A stretch of DNA of 64,000 bases from UBA117 sp049975245 (lineage in GTDB: Archaea; Methanobacteriota; Methanobacteria; Methanobacteriales; Methanobacteriaceae). The stretch spans positions 12,020-76,019 of the forward strand of contig JBNGDB010000011.1 of NCBI GenBank assembly GCA_049975245.1. The letters run 5' to 3'. Of this stretch, positions 36,216 to 46,155 are shown in pieces (position 1 is the stretch's first letter; every line of letters starts with the position of its first letter). Position numbers and translations under genes: made by a program. Below the pieces are notes generated by a model. It did no database searches, was not told where the DNA came from, and saw only the letters and a list, made by a program, of their open reading frames with translations.

Positions 36216-37554
36216 AGTAATAGCAATCGGCGGATACGAAGAAGTCGGAAAAAATATGTCTGCAGTTAAGGTCGGTGATGACGTAGTAATATTTGACATG
36301 GGCATTAACCTGGACAGATTACATATTCATGAAGATACAGACATTGCCCGGATGCATAGTCTGGACTTAATAGAAAGGGGTGTCATCCCAGATGACACAT
36401 TAATGAAGGAGGTGGATGGTAAGGTAAGAGCCATAGTTTTTACCCACGGACACCTGGATCACATAGGTGCTGTGGCCAAGCTGGCCCATAGGTATGAAGC
36501 ACCAATCATTGCCACTCCCTACACCTTAGCTTTAATTGAGCGAACCATTAAATCAGAACGAAAATTTAAGGTGACCAACCCTCTACAAATATTGAACGGA
36601 GGGGAAAAATGTCAAATATCACCAGATATTACCCTGGAATTTATTAAAACAACCCATAGTATACCTCAGACAGTAACAGCAGCGCTGCATACGTCTGAAG
36701 GGATAGTAATCTATGCCAATGATTTTAAATTTGACAATCATCAAAAAATATCTCCACCACCAGATTATGCAAGATTAAGGGAGTTAGGTAGGAAAGGTGT
36801 TCTGGCATTGATCGTGGAAACCACCCGGGTAGATGAGAAGGACGAGGTTAAAACACACTCCGAGAAGATAGCCCGTATAGTGCTTGATGATATAATGAAC
36901 GCACCTCTAGAAGAGAAGTCGGGAATGATTATTACCACTTTCTCATCCCATATTGAAAGGATTCAAGCAATTTGTGACATAGCCAAGCAGAGTGACCGTA
37001 AAATTTTATTATTGGGAAGATCAATGGAAAGGTACTGTACATTAGCCGAGTCAATGGGCATACTAAAACTTCCTAAATCAACCAGCATATACGGAAGCCC
37101 AAAATCTGTAAACAGGGCGTTGGCCCGGGCAGAAGAAAATAGAGAAGATTATCTTCTGGTTACCACCGGCCATCAAGGCGAACCAGATGCATTGTTGCCT
37201 CGTATAGCCAATTCCAGAACTCAATTTAATATAAAACCAGGAGATAATGTTATATTTTCTGCTCCAGTCATACCCAACCCTATGAATGTTGCCAACAGAA
37301 ACTTACTGGAGAAAAGAATTAAATCAAGCGGAGCCAGAATTTATACAAATGCCCACGTTTCTGGACATGCTGGTCGGGAAGATCATCGCGACTTTATAAA
37401 AATGTTAAATCCAATACATATCATCCCAACACATGGAAATCTCCATATGCTAGCATCATACACTGAATTAGCCGAGGAAGAGGGTTATAAATTGGGAAAT
37501 AATGTCCATATTCTCAGAAATGGCCAGGCACAAGTATTTAATGGGGGAATTTAA
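36205..37554 (+). CDS. rnj: Ribonuclease J (archaeal)
   Basis: 449 residues from the GTG at 36205, set by AAGGAGGA at 36191-36198. Metallo-beta-lactamase and beta-CASP domains are visible: FTHGHLDHIGAVAKLAHRYE is the HxHxDH zinc motif, VSGHAGREDHRDFIKML and PTHGN are the later metal and beta-CASP motifs. Archaeal RNase J is a 5'-3' exonuclease. Its position inside the isoprenoid gene cluster, overlapping fni by 11 bases and idsA by one, is conserved in the order as I know it but unrelated in function. Confidence 0.92.
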   Translation: MSVEVIAIGGYEEVGKNMSAVKVGDDVVIFDMGINLDRLHIHEDTDIARMHSLDLIERGVIPDDTLMKEVDGKVRAIVFTHGHLDHIGAVAKLAHRYEAPIIATPYTLALIERTIKSERKFKVTNPLQILNGGEKCQISPDITLEFIKTTHSIPQTVTAALHTSEGIVIYANDFKFDNHQKISPPPDYARLRELGRKGVLALIVETTRVDEKDEVKTHSEKIARIVLDDIMNAPLEEKSGMIITTFSSHIERIQAICDIAKQSDRKILLLGRSMERYCTLAESMGILKLPKSTSIYGSPKSVNRALARAEENREDYLLVTTGHQGEPDALLPRIANSRTQFNIKPGDNVIFSAPVIPNPMNVANRNLLEKRIKSSGARIYTNAHVSGHAGREDHRDFIKMLNPIHIIPTHGNLHMLASYTELAEEEGYKLGNNVHILRNGQAQVFNGGI

Positions 37555-38543
37555 TGGTAGATGTTATGGAGATACTAAAAAAATATTCAGAGAGTATTGA
37601 TAAAGAAATTAACCATTCATTAAGTACAATTGATCCTAAAAGTCTTCGCAAGGCATCTGAGCATCTTATAAAAGCGGGAGGAAAAAAATTACGTCCATCG
37701 CTAGTTGTTCTATCCTGTGAAGCAGTAGGAGGAAGCCCAAAGAATGCGCTAAAAACTGCTGCGGCCATGGAACTTATCCACACCTTTTCATTGATACACG
37801 ATGATATTATGGATAAGGATGAACTTAGAAGAGGAGAACCTTCAGTGCATGTTTTATGGGGAGAACCAATGGCCATCCTGGCTGGAGACACCATATTCTC
37901 CAAGGCATTTGACGCAATTTTAGAAACAGAAATCGAAGGTATTTCATCTGGTCATGTGCTTAACGCCCTTAAAGTAGTGGTTGATTCATGTATTAAAATA
38001 TGCGAAGGACAAGCCTGTGACATGGGTTTTGAAGAAAAATTAGATGTCCGGGAAGATGAATATTTGAACATGATCTACAAGAAAACAGCTGCACTAATAG
38101 CTGCTGCCACCAGATCAGGAGCCATATTAGGAGATGGAACTAAAGAACAGATAGAAGCATTATCTGAATATGGAAGACTTATAGGCATGGCCTTCCAGAT
38201 CCAGGACGATTACCTTGACGTGGTAAGTGATGCAGAAGAGATAGGAAAACCGGTAGGATCCGACATTGTCGAAGGAAAAATGACTTTAATGGTGGTACAC
38301 GCCATAGCAAATGCATCTTCAGAGGATAAAAAAACTTTAATATCCATATTACAAGATGGAAAAGATGAAGATGTTGATACTGCCATATCCATATTTGAGA
38401 GATATGGTTCCATAGAATACACCAGAAACATTGCTTTGAATAATGTCAAAGAGGCTAAAGAATTATTAGATTTATTAGAAGATTCCCCTGCCAAAGATGC
38501 ACTTTTATCCATAGCTGATTTTGTCCTGCAGAGAAGTTTCTAA
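37554..38543 (+). CDS. idsA: Short-chain isoprenyl diphosphate synthase (FPP/GGPP)
   Basis: 329 residues. The first aspartate-rich motif is IHDDIMDKDELRRG, the second FQIQDDYLDVVSD. It condenses IPP units onto DMAPP to give C15 and C20 chains for archaeal ether lipids. The ATG shares one base with the RNase J stop (TAATG), so the genes are coupled. It belongs to the mvk-ipk-fni set. Confidence 0.94.
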   Translation: MVDVMEILKKYSESIDKEINHSLSTIDPKSLRKASEHLIKAGGKKLRPSLVVLSCEAVGGSPKNALKTAAAMELIHTFSLIHDDIMDKDELRRGEPSVHVLWGEPMAILAGDTIFSKAFDAILETEIEGISSGHVLNALKVVVDSCIKICEGQACDMGFEEKLDVREDEYLNMIYKKTAALIAAATRSGAILGDGTKEQIEALSEYGRLIGMAFQIQDDYLDVVSDAEEIGKPVGSDIVEGKMTLMVVHAIANASSEDKKTLISILQDGKDEDVDTAISIFERYGSIEYTRNIALNNVKEAKELLDLLEDSPAKDALLSIADFVLQRSF

Positions 38544-38601
38544 TGATCATTAATAATTATATTTTTTAATAATTTGTTTTTTCATAAATAGAGGAATTTA
38601 G

Positions 38602-40272
38602 ATGAGTGATCTTAATAGTTTAGTATATAAAAACGCGCTTTTAAACGCAGTAAAACATAAAGGTCAGGCTAATGATGGTGCGGTAATAGGATCAATAATG
38701 GCTTCCAACCCTGAACTGCGAAAAAATGCTGGTGAAATTGTTAAACTTACAAAAGAAGTGGTTGCTGAAGTTAACCAGATGGATCATCAACAACAAAAAA
38801 GTGAATTGGAAAAATTAGGCGGAATAATTGAGGAAAAAAAGGTAGAAGAAAAAGGCCTGATTGACCTGCCCAATGTAAAAGACGAAGTTGTTTTAAGATT
38901 CGCACCTAACCCTAGCGGCCCATTACACATTGGTCATGCAAGGGCAGCCATTCTCAACAATGAGTATAAGAACCGCTATAATGGAAGACTATTACTTAGA
39001 ATAGAAGACACTGACCCCCGCCGGGTAGAATTGGACGCCTACCAGATGATACCTGAAGACCTTGACTGGTTAGAGGTAGAATGGGATGACATGATAATTC
39101 AAAGTGATAGGATCCCCATCTACTACGAATACGCAGAACTACTAATCAAGAAAGGCGCGGCCTACATGTGTACCTGTGAGGGTGGTGATTTCAAGAAATT
39201 AAAGGATTCATCAACACCTTGTTCTTGCCGTGAAATGGATGAAGAGGAAAACCTGAATAAATGGTTTGAAATGGAGAATATGGGCGAAGGCGACGCAGTT
39301 TTAAGAGTAAAAACTGATCTGGATCATAAAAATCCGGCTATTAGAGATTTTGTAGCCATGCGTATAGTGGAAGCTCCGCATCCCCGGATAGGTTCTAATT
39401 ATAAAATTTATCCTATGATGAATTTCTCGGTGGCGGTAGACGATCATTTAATGGGCATTACCCATGTATTACGAGGTAAAGATCATCTGGCCAACTCTGA
39501 AAAACAGAAATATATATATCAGCACTTTGGATGGGAATTACCAGAATTTATTCATTATGGTCGGCTTAAAATGGAGGATATAGCTTTAAGCACTTCCCAG
39601 GCCAGGGCAGGTATAGAAGATGGAATATACAGCGGCTGGGACGATCCCCGTCTGGGAACTATTAGGGCCATAGCACGTCGGGGGATAAAATGTGAAGCTT
39701 TATATGAGTTGATGAATGAAATTGGGGTTAAAATTGCGGATTCTACCTTGAGCTGGAAGAAGATCTACGGATTAAATCGTAATATATTGGAAGAAGAGGC
39801 TAATCGTTACTTCTTTGTCCATGATCCAGTAAAAATTTCCATAAAAAATCTCCCAGAATCTGCTAAGGGAATAATAAAGCGACCCTTACATCCAGACTAT
39901 TTAGAGCGGGGATACAGGAGCATTCCCTTTGATGGTGATGTATATATCCAAAAAGACGATATCCAGGAAGATAAAGTACTGAGATTAATGGACGCTGTGA
40001 ATATAGTATTTGAAGGCGATGAAGCGATATTTCACAGTGTTAGTTTTGAAGATGCCCGTGAAAATAAGGCACAGATCATCCAGTGGATACCTTCAAATAA
40101 AAATATGACTGCAGTTATTGTGATGCCTGATGCAACTTTAATGGAGGGCTTAGCAGAACCATCATGTTCAACTTTAAATGCAGGAGATGAAGTGCAATTT
40201 GAACGATTCGGCTTTGCACATGTAGACCAGATAAGTTCAGATGAAATAAAGTTATACTTCACCCATAAATAA
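38602..40272 (+). CDS. gltX: Glutamate--tRNA ligase (archaeal type)
   Basis: 556 residues. APNPSGPLHIGHARAAILNN is the HIGH motif, and the KMSKS position reads ALSTSQARAGIEDG, the class I archaeal and eukaryotic GluRS/GlnRS form. An N-terminal domain of about 90 residues and a beta-barrel C-terminus complete it. In methanogens this enzyme also charges tRNA-Gln with glutamate, which GatDE then amidates. A GAGGAATTTAG precedes the ATG. Confidence 0.95.
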   Translation: MSDLNSLVYKNALLNAVKHKGQANDGAVIGSIMASNPELRKNAGEIVKLTKEVVAEVNQMDHQQQKSELEKLGGIIEEKKVEEKGLIDLPNVKDEVVLRFAPNPSGPLHIGHARAAILNNEYKNRYNGRLLLRIEDTDPRRVELDAYQMIPEDLDWLEVEWDDMIIQSDRIPIYYEYAELLIKKGAAYMCTCEGGDFKKLKDSSTPCSCREMDEEENLNKWFEMENMGEGDAVLRVKTDLDHKNPAIRDFVAMRIVEAPHPRIGSNYKIYPMMNFSVAVDDHLMGITHVLRGKDHLANSEKQKYIYQHFGWELPEFIHYGRLKMEDIALSTSQARAGIEDGIYSGWDDPRLGTIRAIARRGIKCEALYELMNEIGVKIADSTLSWKKIYGLNRNILEEEANRYFFVHDPVKISIKNLPESAKGIIKRPLHPDYLERGYRSIPFDGDVYIQKDDIQEDKVLRLMDAVNIVFEGDEAIFHSVSFEDARENKAQIIQWIPSNKNMTAVIVMPDATLMEGLAEPSCSTLNAGDEVQFERFGFAHVDQISSDEIKLYFTHK

Positions 40273-40395
40273 TTAAAGATTTTTAATTTATTGAAAAAAA
40301 ATAATCCATTCAATCTAATAAAAACTTAATTAACAATTTTGATTCACATTAGAAGCGATAATCATATTTTCATTCAATTAGAAGAGGTAATTAAT

Positions 40396-41631
40396 ATGGC
40401 TGTAAAAATAAACGAAAACTACCATTTACTTAAAAGTAGTTATATATTCGCTGAAATCAATCAAAGAGTGGAAAAATTCCAGAATGATAACCCTGATGTA
40501 GATGTGATCCGTATGGGTATTGGAGATGTTACCCGGCCTCTGCCTCAGGCTGTTATAAAAGAATTCCACAAGGCAGTGGATGAAATGGCCGACCCGGAAA
40601 CATTTCATGGATACGGACCAGAACAGGGCTATTCCTTTTTAATCAATGATATCATAGAAAATGATTTTCTACCCCGGGGAATAGAACTTTCAGAGGACGA
40701 AGTATTTATCAGCGACGGTGCTAAATGCGACACCGGAAATATTCAGGAAATATTTGGATTGGATAATATTGTAGCAGTCACAGACCCCGTCTATCCTGTA
40801 TATGTGGAAACCAATGTTATGGCCGGCCGAACCGGACCTATGGGTGAGGATGGACGATATGAAAACTTAGTCTATCTGCCCTGCACCGCTGATAATGATT
40901 TTGTACCAGAATTACCAAGCCAAAAAGTAGACCTGATCTATTTATGCTTCCCCAATAACCCAACTGGAACAACTCTGAATAAGGATCAGTTAGCTGAATG
41001 GGTTAACTATGCCAGGGCTAATAAAGCCATAATACTTTTTGACGCAGCTTACGAGGCTTATATTACCCAAGATGATATTCCTCACAGTATATATGAAATT
41101 GACGGTGCCAAGGAAGTGGCTATCGAGTTTAGAAGTTTTTCCAAAAATGCTGGATTTACCGGTACCCGCTGTGCCTACACCGTGGTTCCAAAGGAAGTAA
41201 AGGGGTATGATGAAAACGGCAATCCACAATCATTAAATCCTCTATGGAATAGGAGACAAACCACTAAATTTAATGGAGTATCTTACCCAGTTCAGAAAGC
41301 TGCAGGTGCTGTTTATACCTCAGAAGGTCAAATGCAGATTGAAGAATCGGTAAGTTACTATATGAAAAATGCCTCTATTATCCGGGAAAGCCTGGTGGAG
41401 ATGGGTTTAAATGTTTACGGCGGGATTAATTCTCCTTACATTTGGATAAAAACACCAGAGGGTATGGATTCCTGGCAGTTCTTTGATCTACTCTTGGAGA
41501 AGGCCCATGTAGTTGGAACACCAGGTGTAGGTTTTGGGCCTAGTGGAGAAGGATATTTACGTATAACTGCCTTTAACACATTAGAAAATACTAAAAAGGC
41601 AATGGATAGAATATCGAATCTTTCCTTATAG
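40396..41631 (+). CDS. dapL: LL-diaminopimelate aminotransferase
   Basis: 411 residues, fold-type I PLP enzyme. It aminates tetrahydrodipicolinate directly to LL-diaminopimelate for lysine. GIGDVTRPLPQAVIKEFHKA, CFPNNPTGTTLNKDQL and RSFSKNAGFTGTRCAYTVVP with the PLP lysine are diagnostic. The ATG at 40396 has GAGGTAAT ahead of it; an earlier in-frame start at 40339 would add 19 residues not seen in the family. Diaminopimelate is not used in pseudomurein, so lysine supply is the likely role. Confidence 0.94.
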   Translation: MAVKINENYHLLKSSYIFAEINQRVEKFQNDNPDVDVIRMGIGDVTRPLPQAVIKEFHKAVDEMADPETFHGYGPEQGYSFLINDIIENDFLPRGIELSEDEVFISDGAKCDTGNIQEIFGLDNIVAVTDPVYPVYVETNVMAGRTGPMGEDGRYENLVYLPCTADNDFVPELPSQKVDLIYLCFPNNPTGTTLNKDQLAEWVNYARANKAIILFDAAYEAYITQDDIPHSIYEIDGAKEVAIEFRSFSKNAGFTGTRCAYTVVPKEVKGYDENGNPQSLNPLWNRRQTTKFNGVSYPVQKAAGAVYTSEGQMQIEESVSYYMKNASIIRESLVEMGLNVYGGINSPYIWIKTPEGMDSWQFFDLLLEKAHVVGTPGVGFGPSGEGYLRITAFNTLENTKKAMDRISNLSL

Positions 41632-41970
41632 ATATCATATTCCTCTCTTTTTTTGTATTGATTGATTTTTTTTAATTCCTTTTTTAATTTGTGAAGTAAT
41701 TAGTTGAATTTTAATTATTTGGTGGTTGCTGTTTTTCATTTTTTATCCTGTAATATGATCAACATCCTTAAAAATTTTAAAATATTATTGAACAAAATTA
41801 TTTTTATTTAATTATTTTTATTAGATTGTTCATTATTAAACTAAAATTTATAAACATTTTTTAAATTAATAGTAATATTTAAATATTAAAACTTTTACAT
41901 TACACATTAGTTTTTGCATTCGGTTACTAAATTTTTGAAATTTTAGTACAATAAATTTGAGATGATAAAT
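41632..41970. other. AT-rich gap after dapL
   Basis: About 339 bases with no ORF or RNA structure I can support. A T-run (TTTTTTTGTATT, near 41648) shortly after dapL could end its transcript. Further right the sequence is mostly A and T and should hold the promoter of the next gene. Confidence 0.5.
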
Positions 41971-42978
41971 ATGATAAAAAATACTGTTGTGATAACTAAA
42001 ACCCAAATTGAACGACTAATAACTATGGAAGAAGTTATAAACTCCGTTGAACTAGCATTTACAGAAGACGCCCTTTTAAATGTACAAATGCCGGCAAAAA
42101 AGTACATGTTTTTCGATGATATTACCAATAAAACCACGGGAGATTTGCGCATAATGCCATGTTATATGGAAGGTACTAGAGCTGCCGGCGTTAAATGTGT
42201 AAATGTACATCCTGAAAATCCTTCAAAACATAATTTACCCACGGTCATGGCAGTAATAGAATTAATTGATCCTGACACCGGATTTCCCATTGCCATTATG
42301 GATGGAACCTCTATTACCAATATGCGAACAGGAGCATCCGCAGGAGTAGCCACCAAATACTTGGCGAGAAAAGATTCGGAAGTTTGTGGATTTGTCGGAG
42401 CAGGTGTTCAATCATTACTAGCATTTACAGCATTAAATGAGGTAATGGATATTAGCGAAGTTAAAATTTCCAGTAAAGGCCATATAACTGCAGAAGAACT
42501 AGCTTCCACCATCAGTAAAAAATTTGGTATAGAGGCAAGCGCTGTGTACAATGTAAAGGATGCAGTTACTGGTGCTGATGTAGTCACCACAACTACTCCT
42601 TCTCGGTTACCAATAGTAAAATCAGAATGGGTTGAGGAAGGTACTCATATAAATGCAATAGGTGCTGATGCACCCGGAAAACAAGAATTGGAAAGTGAAT
42701 TATTGCTTAAGTCTAAAATAGTAATTGACGAGTGGGAACAGGCCACCCATAGTGGTGAAATTAATGTTCCACTGGAAAGAGGTGTTATCAAAAAAGAAGA
42801 TGTTTATTCTAAATTAGGAGATATCATAATAAATAAAAAACCGGGAAGAGACAATGAACAAGAAATAACTGTATTTGATTCAACCGGATTAGCAGTGCAG
42901 GATATTGCAACAGCTTGGTGTGTATATCAAAAATCACTAAGTAAGGGAACGGGCCAAAAAATCGATTTAATGAGTTAA
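41971..42978 (+). CDS. Ornithine cyclodeaminase / alanine dehydrogenase family protein
   Basis: 335 residues. The substrate domain has MPAKKYMFFDDITNKTTGDL with RIMPCYM, AGVKCVNVHPENPSKHNLPT is typical, and the Rossmann part starts with FVGAGVQSLLAFTAL. The family includes archaeal alanine dehydrogenase, ornithine cyclodeaminase and mu-crystallin; the exact substrate cannot be told from sequence alone. The ATG at 41971 is preferred because GAGATGAT lies five bases before it; another ATG at 41962 overlaps that site. Confidence 0.85.
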   Translation: MIKNTVVITKTQIERLITMEEVINSVELAFTEDALLNVQMPAKKYMFFDDITNKTTGDLRIMPCYMEGTRAAGVKCVNVHPENPSKHNLPTVMAVIELIDPDTGFPIAIMDGTSITNMRTGASAGVATKYLARKDSEVCGFVGAGVQSLLAFTALNEVMDISEVKISSKGHITAEELASTISKKFGIEASAVYNVKDAVTGADVVTTTTPSRLPIVKSEWVEEGTHINAIGADAPGKQELESELLLKSKIVIDEWEQATHSGEINVPLERGVIKKEDVYSKLGDIIINKKPGRDNEQEITVFDSTGLAVQDIATAWCVYQKSLSKGTGQKIDLMS

Positions 42979-43128
42979 AAATATATATTGATACATTTTT
43001 ACAGATCTATCAGATGAATATCCCTTATTTTTACATTAACAGACATAGAATCTATTGATCATATTATACTTAGTTATAATTCAGCCAATCTTAACCAGAG
43101 ATATAATATCCTCGTAACTGGTGATACA

Positions 43129-44607
43129 TTGTACAAGTGGTTATACAAAGATCCAGATAATAACCATAAATTATCGATTAAAGCTAAATTATCGATAAAA
43201 AATTTTTTAGACAATTATTTCCAAATTTCCAAACATAATTCTACTATAAAAACGGAGGTTGTAGCTGGGATAACCACATTCATGGCCATGGCCTACATAA
43301 TGGTTGTGAACCCTCTAATTTTATCTCTGGCTGGAATGGATTATAAAGCTGTTTTTATAGCTACTTGTATTTCAGCAGCATTTTCTACATTATTAATGGG
43401 CATTATTGCAAAAAAACCATTTGGAATGGCGGCAGGGCTTGGTATAAATAGTATGATTGCCTTTGGAGTAATTTTAAACATGAATCAACCATGGCAGATT
43501 GCCATGGGATTAATATTTATTGAAGGATTTTTGATCTTTATACTGGTGCTTACCAATCTACGTGAAATGGTAATGCACGCTATTCCCTCTTCATTGAAAA
43601 TAGCTATTGGCGTAGGTATCGGGATGTTTATAACGTTTATCGGTTTTAAACTAGCCAATATAATGGTTTATAGTTCTGAAAATCTAATAAAATTTGGAAA
43701 TATCTCCAATCCTGTTTTTATTGTATCTGTTGCGGGCCTCAGCATCATGATTATATTGATGGCTCTTAGGATAAAGGGAAGTATTTTTTATGGTATAATA
43801 CTAACTTCTATTTTCGCGTTTTTAACCTGTATTTTCGCAGACTATAGTCACACTGCTTTTAACATTTTCGGAAATCCTAATTTACCTCTAACAATTTCAA
43901 ATCTTCCAGCAGGAGCCACCAATCTTCCCTCCCAATGGGATGGTAGTTTTATTAATATTCCCTCTCTTCAAAATCTTTCTACAATCGGGGGGTTGGATGT
44001 TCTAGGTGCACTTTCTTTAACATTTGTACCAGTGATATTCGCCCTTATGATGGTGGATTTTTTTGATAGTTTAGGCACAGTGTTGGCATTAGGAACTCAG
44101 GCCGGTCTGGTCAATGAAGAGGGTAAATTATATGATTTAAAAAGAATTCTTGCTGTAGATGCTTTAGGTGCTATGATTGGAGGTTTTATGGGGAGTAGTT
44201 CAAATACAGCTTACGTTGAAAGTTCTGCAGGTGTAAGTGAGGGAGGTCGAACCGGTTTAACTTCAATAGTAGTTTCTTGTTTATTTTTATTAGGAATTTT
44301 ATTCATACCTCTGGCATATTTCATACCTTCAGCAGCCATAGCTCCTGCTCTAATTATTGTAGGATTTTTCATGATTTCTATGATAAACAGGATAGATTGG
44401 AACAATTTTGACGAATCTTTACCTGCATTTCTCACCATCACTGCAATGACATTTACTTTTAGCATATCTAAAGGAATAGGCTTTGGTTTTATCTCTTATT
44501 CTCTCATAAAATTATTCAGGGGAAAATGGCAAGAAATGCATCCTTTAATGTGGGTGGTTACAATAATTTTTATTTTATACTTTTTATTTGTGGCAAATTT
44601 GATTTAA
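43129..44607 (+). CDS. NCS2-family (AzgA-like) purine permease
   Basis: 492 residues with about 12 to 14 membrane helices. TEVVAGITTFMAMAYIMVVN is the hallmark of the AzgA subgroup, and FMGSSSNTAYVESSAGVSEG is the conserved substrate-site loop. It probably imports adenine, guanine or hypoxanthine. The start is a TTG at 43129 with GGTGAT at 43119-43124; the first 40 residues are charged and lack family conservation, so a later start is possible. It stands alone with its own promoter region. Confidence 0.88.
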   Translation: MYKWLYKDPDNNHKLSIKAKLSIKNFLDNYFQISKHNSTIKTEVVAGITTFMAMAYIMVVNPLILSLAGMDYKAVFIATCISAAFSTLLMGIIAKKPFGMAAGLGINSMIAFGVILNMNQPWQIAMGLIFIEGFLIFILVLTNLREMVMHAIPSSLKIAIGVGIGMFITFIGFKLANIMVYSSENLIKFGNISNPVFIVSVAGLSIMIILMALRIKGSIFYGIILTSIFAFLTCIFADYSHTAFNIFGNPNLPLTISNLPAGATNLPSQWDGSFINIPSLQNLSTIGGLDVLGALSLTFVPVIFALMMVDFFDSLGTVLALGTQAGLVNEEGKLYDLKRILAVDALGAMIGGFMGSSSNTAYVESSAGVSEGGRTGLTSIVVSCLFLLGILFIPLAYFIPSAAIAPALIIVGFFMISMINRIDWNNFDESLPAFLTITAMTFTFSISKGIGFGFISYSLIKLFRGKWQEMHPLMWVVTIIFILYFLFVANLI

Positions 44608-44732
44608 TTAATATTTTTAACTTCTAAGGAAATCTAATGCTAGTTTTAAACCATTTCTAAAATTTTTCTAAATATTTATTGTTAATTTTATTATGTATCC
44701 TCTACAAATCTATGATAGTTGAGGTACAAATT

Positions 44733-45491
44733 ATGGAAACTACAGAATTTTACTCTACTATTTTTAAAAGAAAGTCTGTTAGAAATTATGACCCAAACCC
44801 ATTGGAGCAAGAAGTTATAGAAAAAGTGAATAATTTTATTGAATCTTTAATTCCATTATTCCATGATATAAAAACTGAAGTAAAAATAATTCAGGGAGAT
44901 CAGGTTAAAAGTTTTATCCCCCAAAAGAAGGCCCCTCATTATATAGCGGTTTTTTCCCAGGAGAAAGAGGGATATTTAACTAATATTGGATATATGATGC
45001 AGCAGATGGATCTTTTTCTATCTTCACAGGGCTTGGGTAGTTGCTGGCAGGGCATTCCAAAACCTGTAAAAACTGTAATTAACAGTTCCTCATTGAAATT
45101 TGTTATAGTCATGGCCTTCGGCCCTCCTAAGGAAACTTTGCACCGAACTGATATTTCTCAATTTAAAAGAAAACCCCTAAAAGAAATAACCTCCATTAAT
45201 GGCAAGGAAAAACTTTTAGAACCAGTCCGTTTAGCTCCTTCAGCTACCAACAGCCAGCCATGGTATTTCACTGGTGATGATCAGTTAATACATGCTTACT
45301 GTAAAAAATTAAACTTTTTAAAGGCTAAACTACTGGCTAAATGGAATAAAATTGACATGGGAATAGCCCTATATCATCTTAAAGTATCTGCAAATCATCA
45401 GGGACAAAAAGTAGAAATTTATCATGACCAGGATGCAGAAGATAATTCTCCAGATGGATATTATTATACTGCATCAGTAAAGATATTCTAA
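44733..45491 (+). CDS. Nitroreductase-family protein (TM1586-like)
   Basis: 252 residues, probably an FMN flavoprotein. Starts FYSTIFKRKSVRNYDPNPLE with the SVR motif of nitroreductases. It carries GYMMQQMDLFLSSQGLGSCW and a second half with LAPSATNSQPWYF, the substrate- and flavin-contacting stretch. The two-half layout matches the TM1586-like group. The ATG at 44733 is supported by GAGGT at 44721-44725; upstream in-frame ATGs are ignored. Its substrate is unknown. Confidence 0.85.
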   Translation: METTEFYSTIFKRKSVRNYDPNPLEQEVIEKVNNFIESLIPLFHDIKTEVKIIQGDQVKSFIPQKKAPHYIAVFSQEKEGYLTNIGYMMQQMDLFLSSQGLGSCWQGIPKPVKTVINSSSLKFVIVMAFGPPKETLHRTDISQFKRKPLKEITSINGKEKLLEPVRLAPSATNSQPWYFTGDDQLIHAYCKKLNFLKAKLLAKWNKIDMGIALYHLKVSANHQGQKVEIYHDQDAEDNSPDGYYYTASVKIF

Positions 45492-45597
45492 TTATAAAAA
45501 AAATCCAAGTTAAGGATAATTTAATAGTTTAAACATTAAATCTAAAGGTAAAGATAATTATCATTTATAAAAATAATTATCTATGGGGTGTGAGAAA

Positions 45598-46053
45598 ATG
45601 GGTGATGAGGAAAATAAACTATCATTTAAAAATGTTTTTTTAAAGGAGAAAGAATTTAAAACATCTGAATTTATCGGAGCTATAATAGCTAACATAATAT
45701 TCCTATACATAGTGAATAATTTGCTTAACTGGAATTTATCTTTCATAGCTCCCACTTTCAGTGAGGTATTGTGGATTTTTAATTTTTCCATAATTTTAAA
45801 TATCCTGGCTAACATCGGATTTTTAATCTATCAAAAAGGATGGTTCAGGACAATAGTGCAGATTATTTTAAATATTATAGGATTTATAGTGGTCTACAGT
45901 TTATACACCGTATTTCCATTCGTATTCCAGAATGTGTGGTTTGCTTATGTTCTACAATTTGCATTAATTATTGCCATGATAGCTTTAGTTATTGCTACTG
46001 TTGTAGAGCTGGTAAGATTTATTTTGATTTACATACTGAAAATCAACAATTAA
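45598..46053 (+). CDS. Four-helix membrane protein, unknown
   Basis: 151 residues. A hydrophilic start of about 30 residues (GDEENKLSFKNVFLKEKEFK) is followed by four hydrophobic segments, for example FIGAIIANIIFLYIVNNLLN and IAMIALVIATVVELVRFILI. I do not recognise a family. The ATG at 45598 is used because GGGGTGTGA lies just ahead of it; an ATG at 45583 overlaps that site. It stands alone between the nitroreductase and MscS genes. Confidence 0.7.
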   Translation: MGDEENKLSFKNVFLKEKEFKTSEFIGAIIANIIFLYIVNNLLNWNLSFIAPTFSEVLWIFNFSIILNILANIGFLIYQKGWFRTIVQIILNIIGFIVVYSLYTVFPFVFQNVWFAYVLQFALIIAMIALVIATVVELVRFILIYILKINN

Positions 46054-46155
46054 AAACTATATATTAACCTATTTTTAATTTTATATATGATAATTAAGTA
46101 ATACTATAAATAGAAGAATATAATCACTAAAAATTAGCGAGGTTGTTGAAAATTT

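Noticed and set aside
43000..43128. Purine riboswitch before the NCS2 permease
   Set aside because: The conserved junction bases and paired loops of the purine aptamer are not present, and such riboswitches are bacterial.
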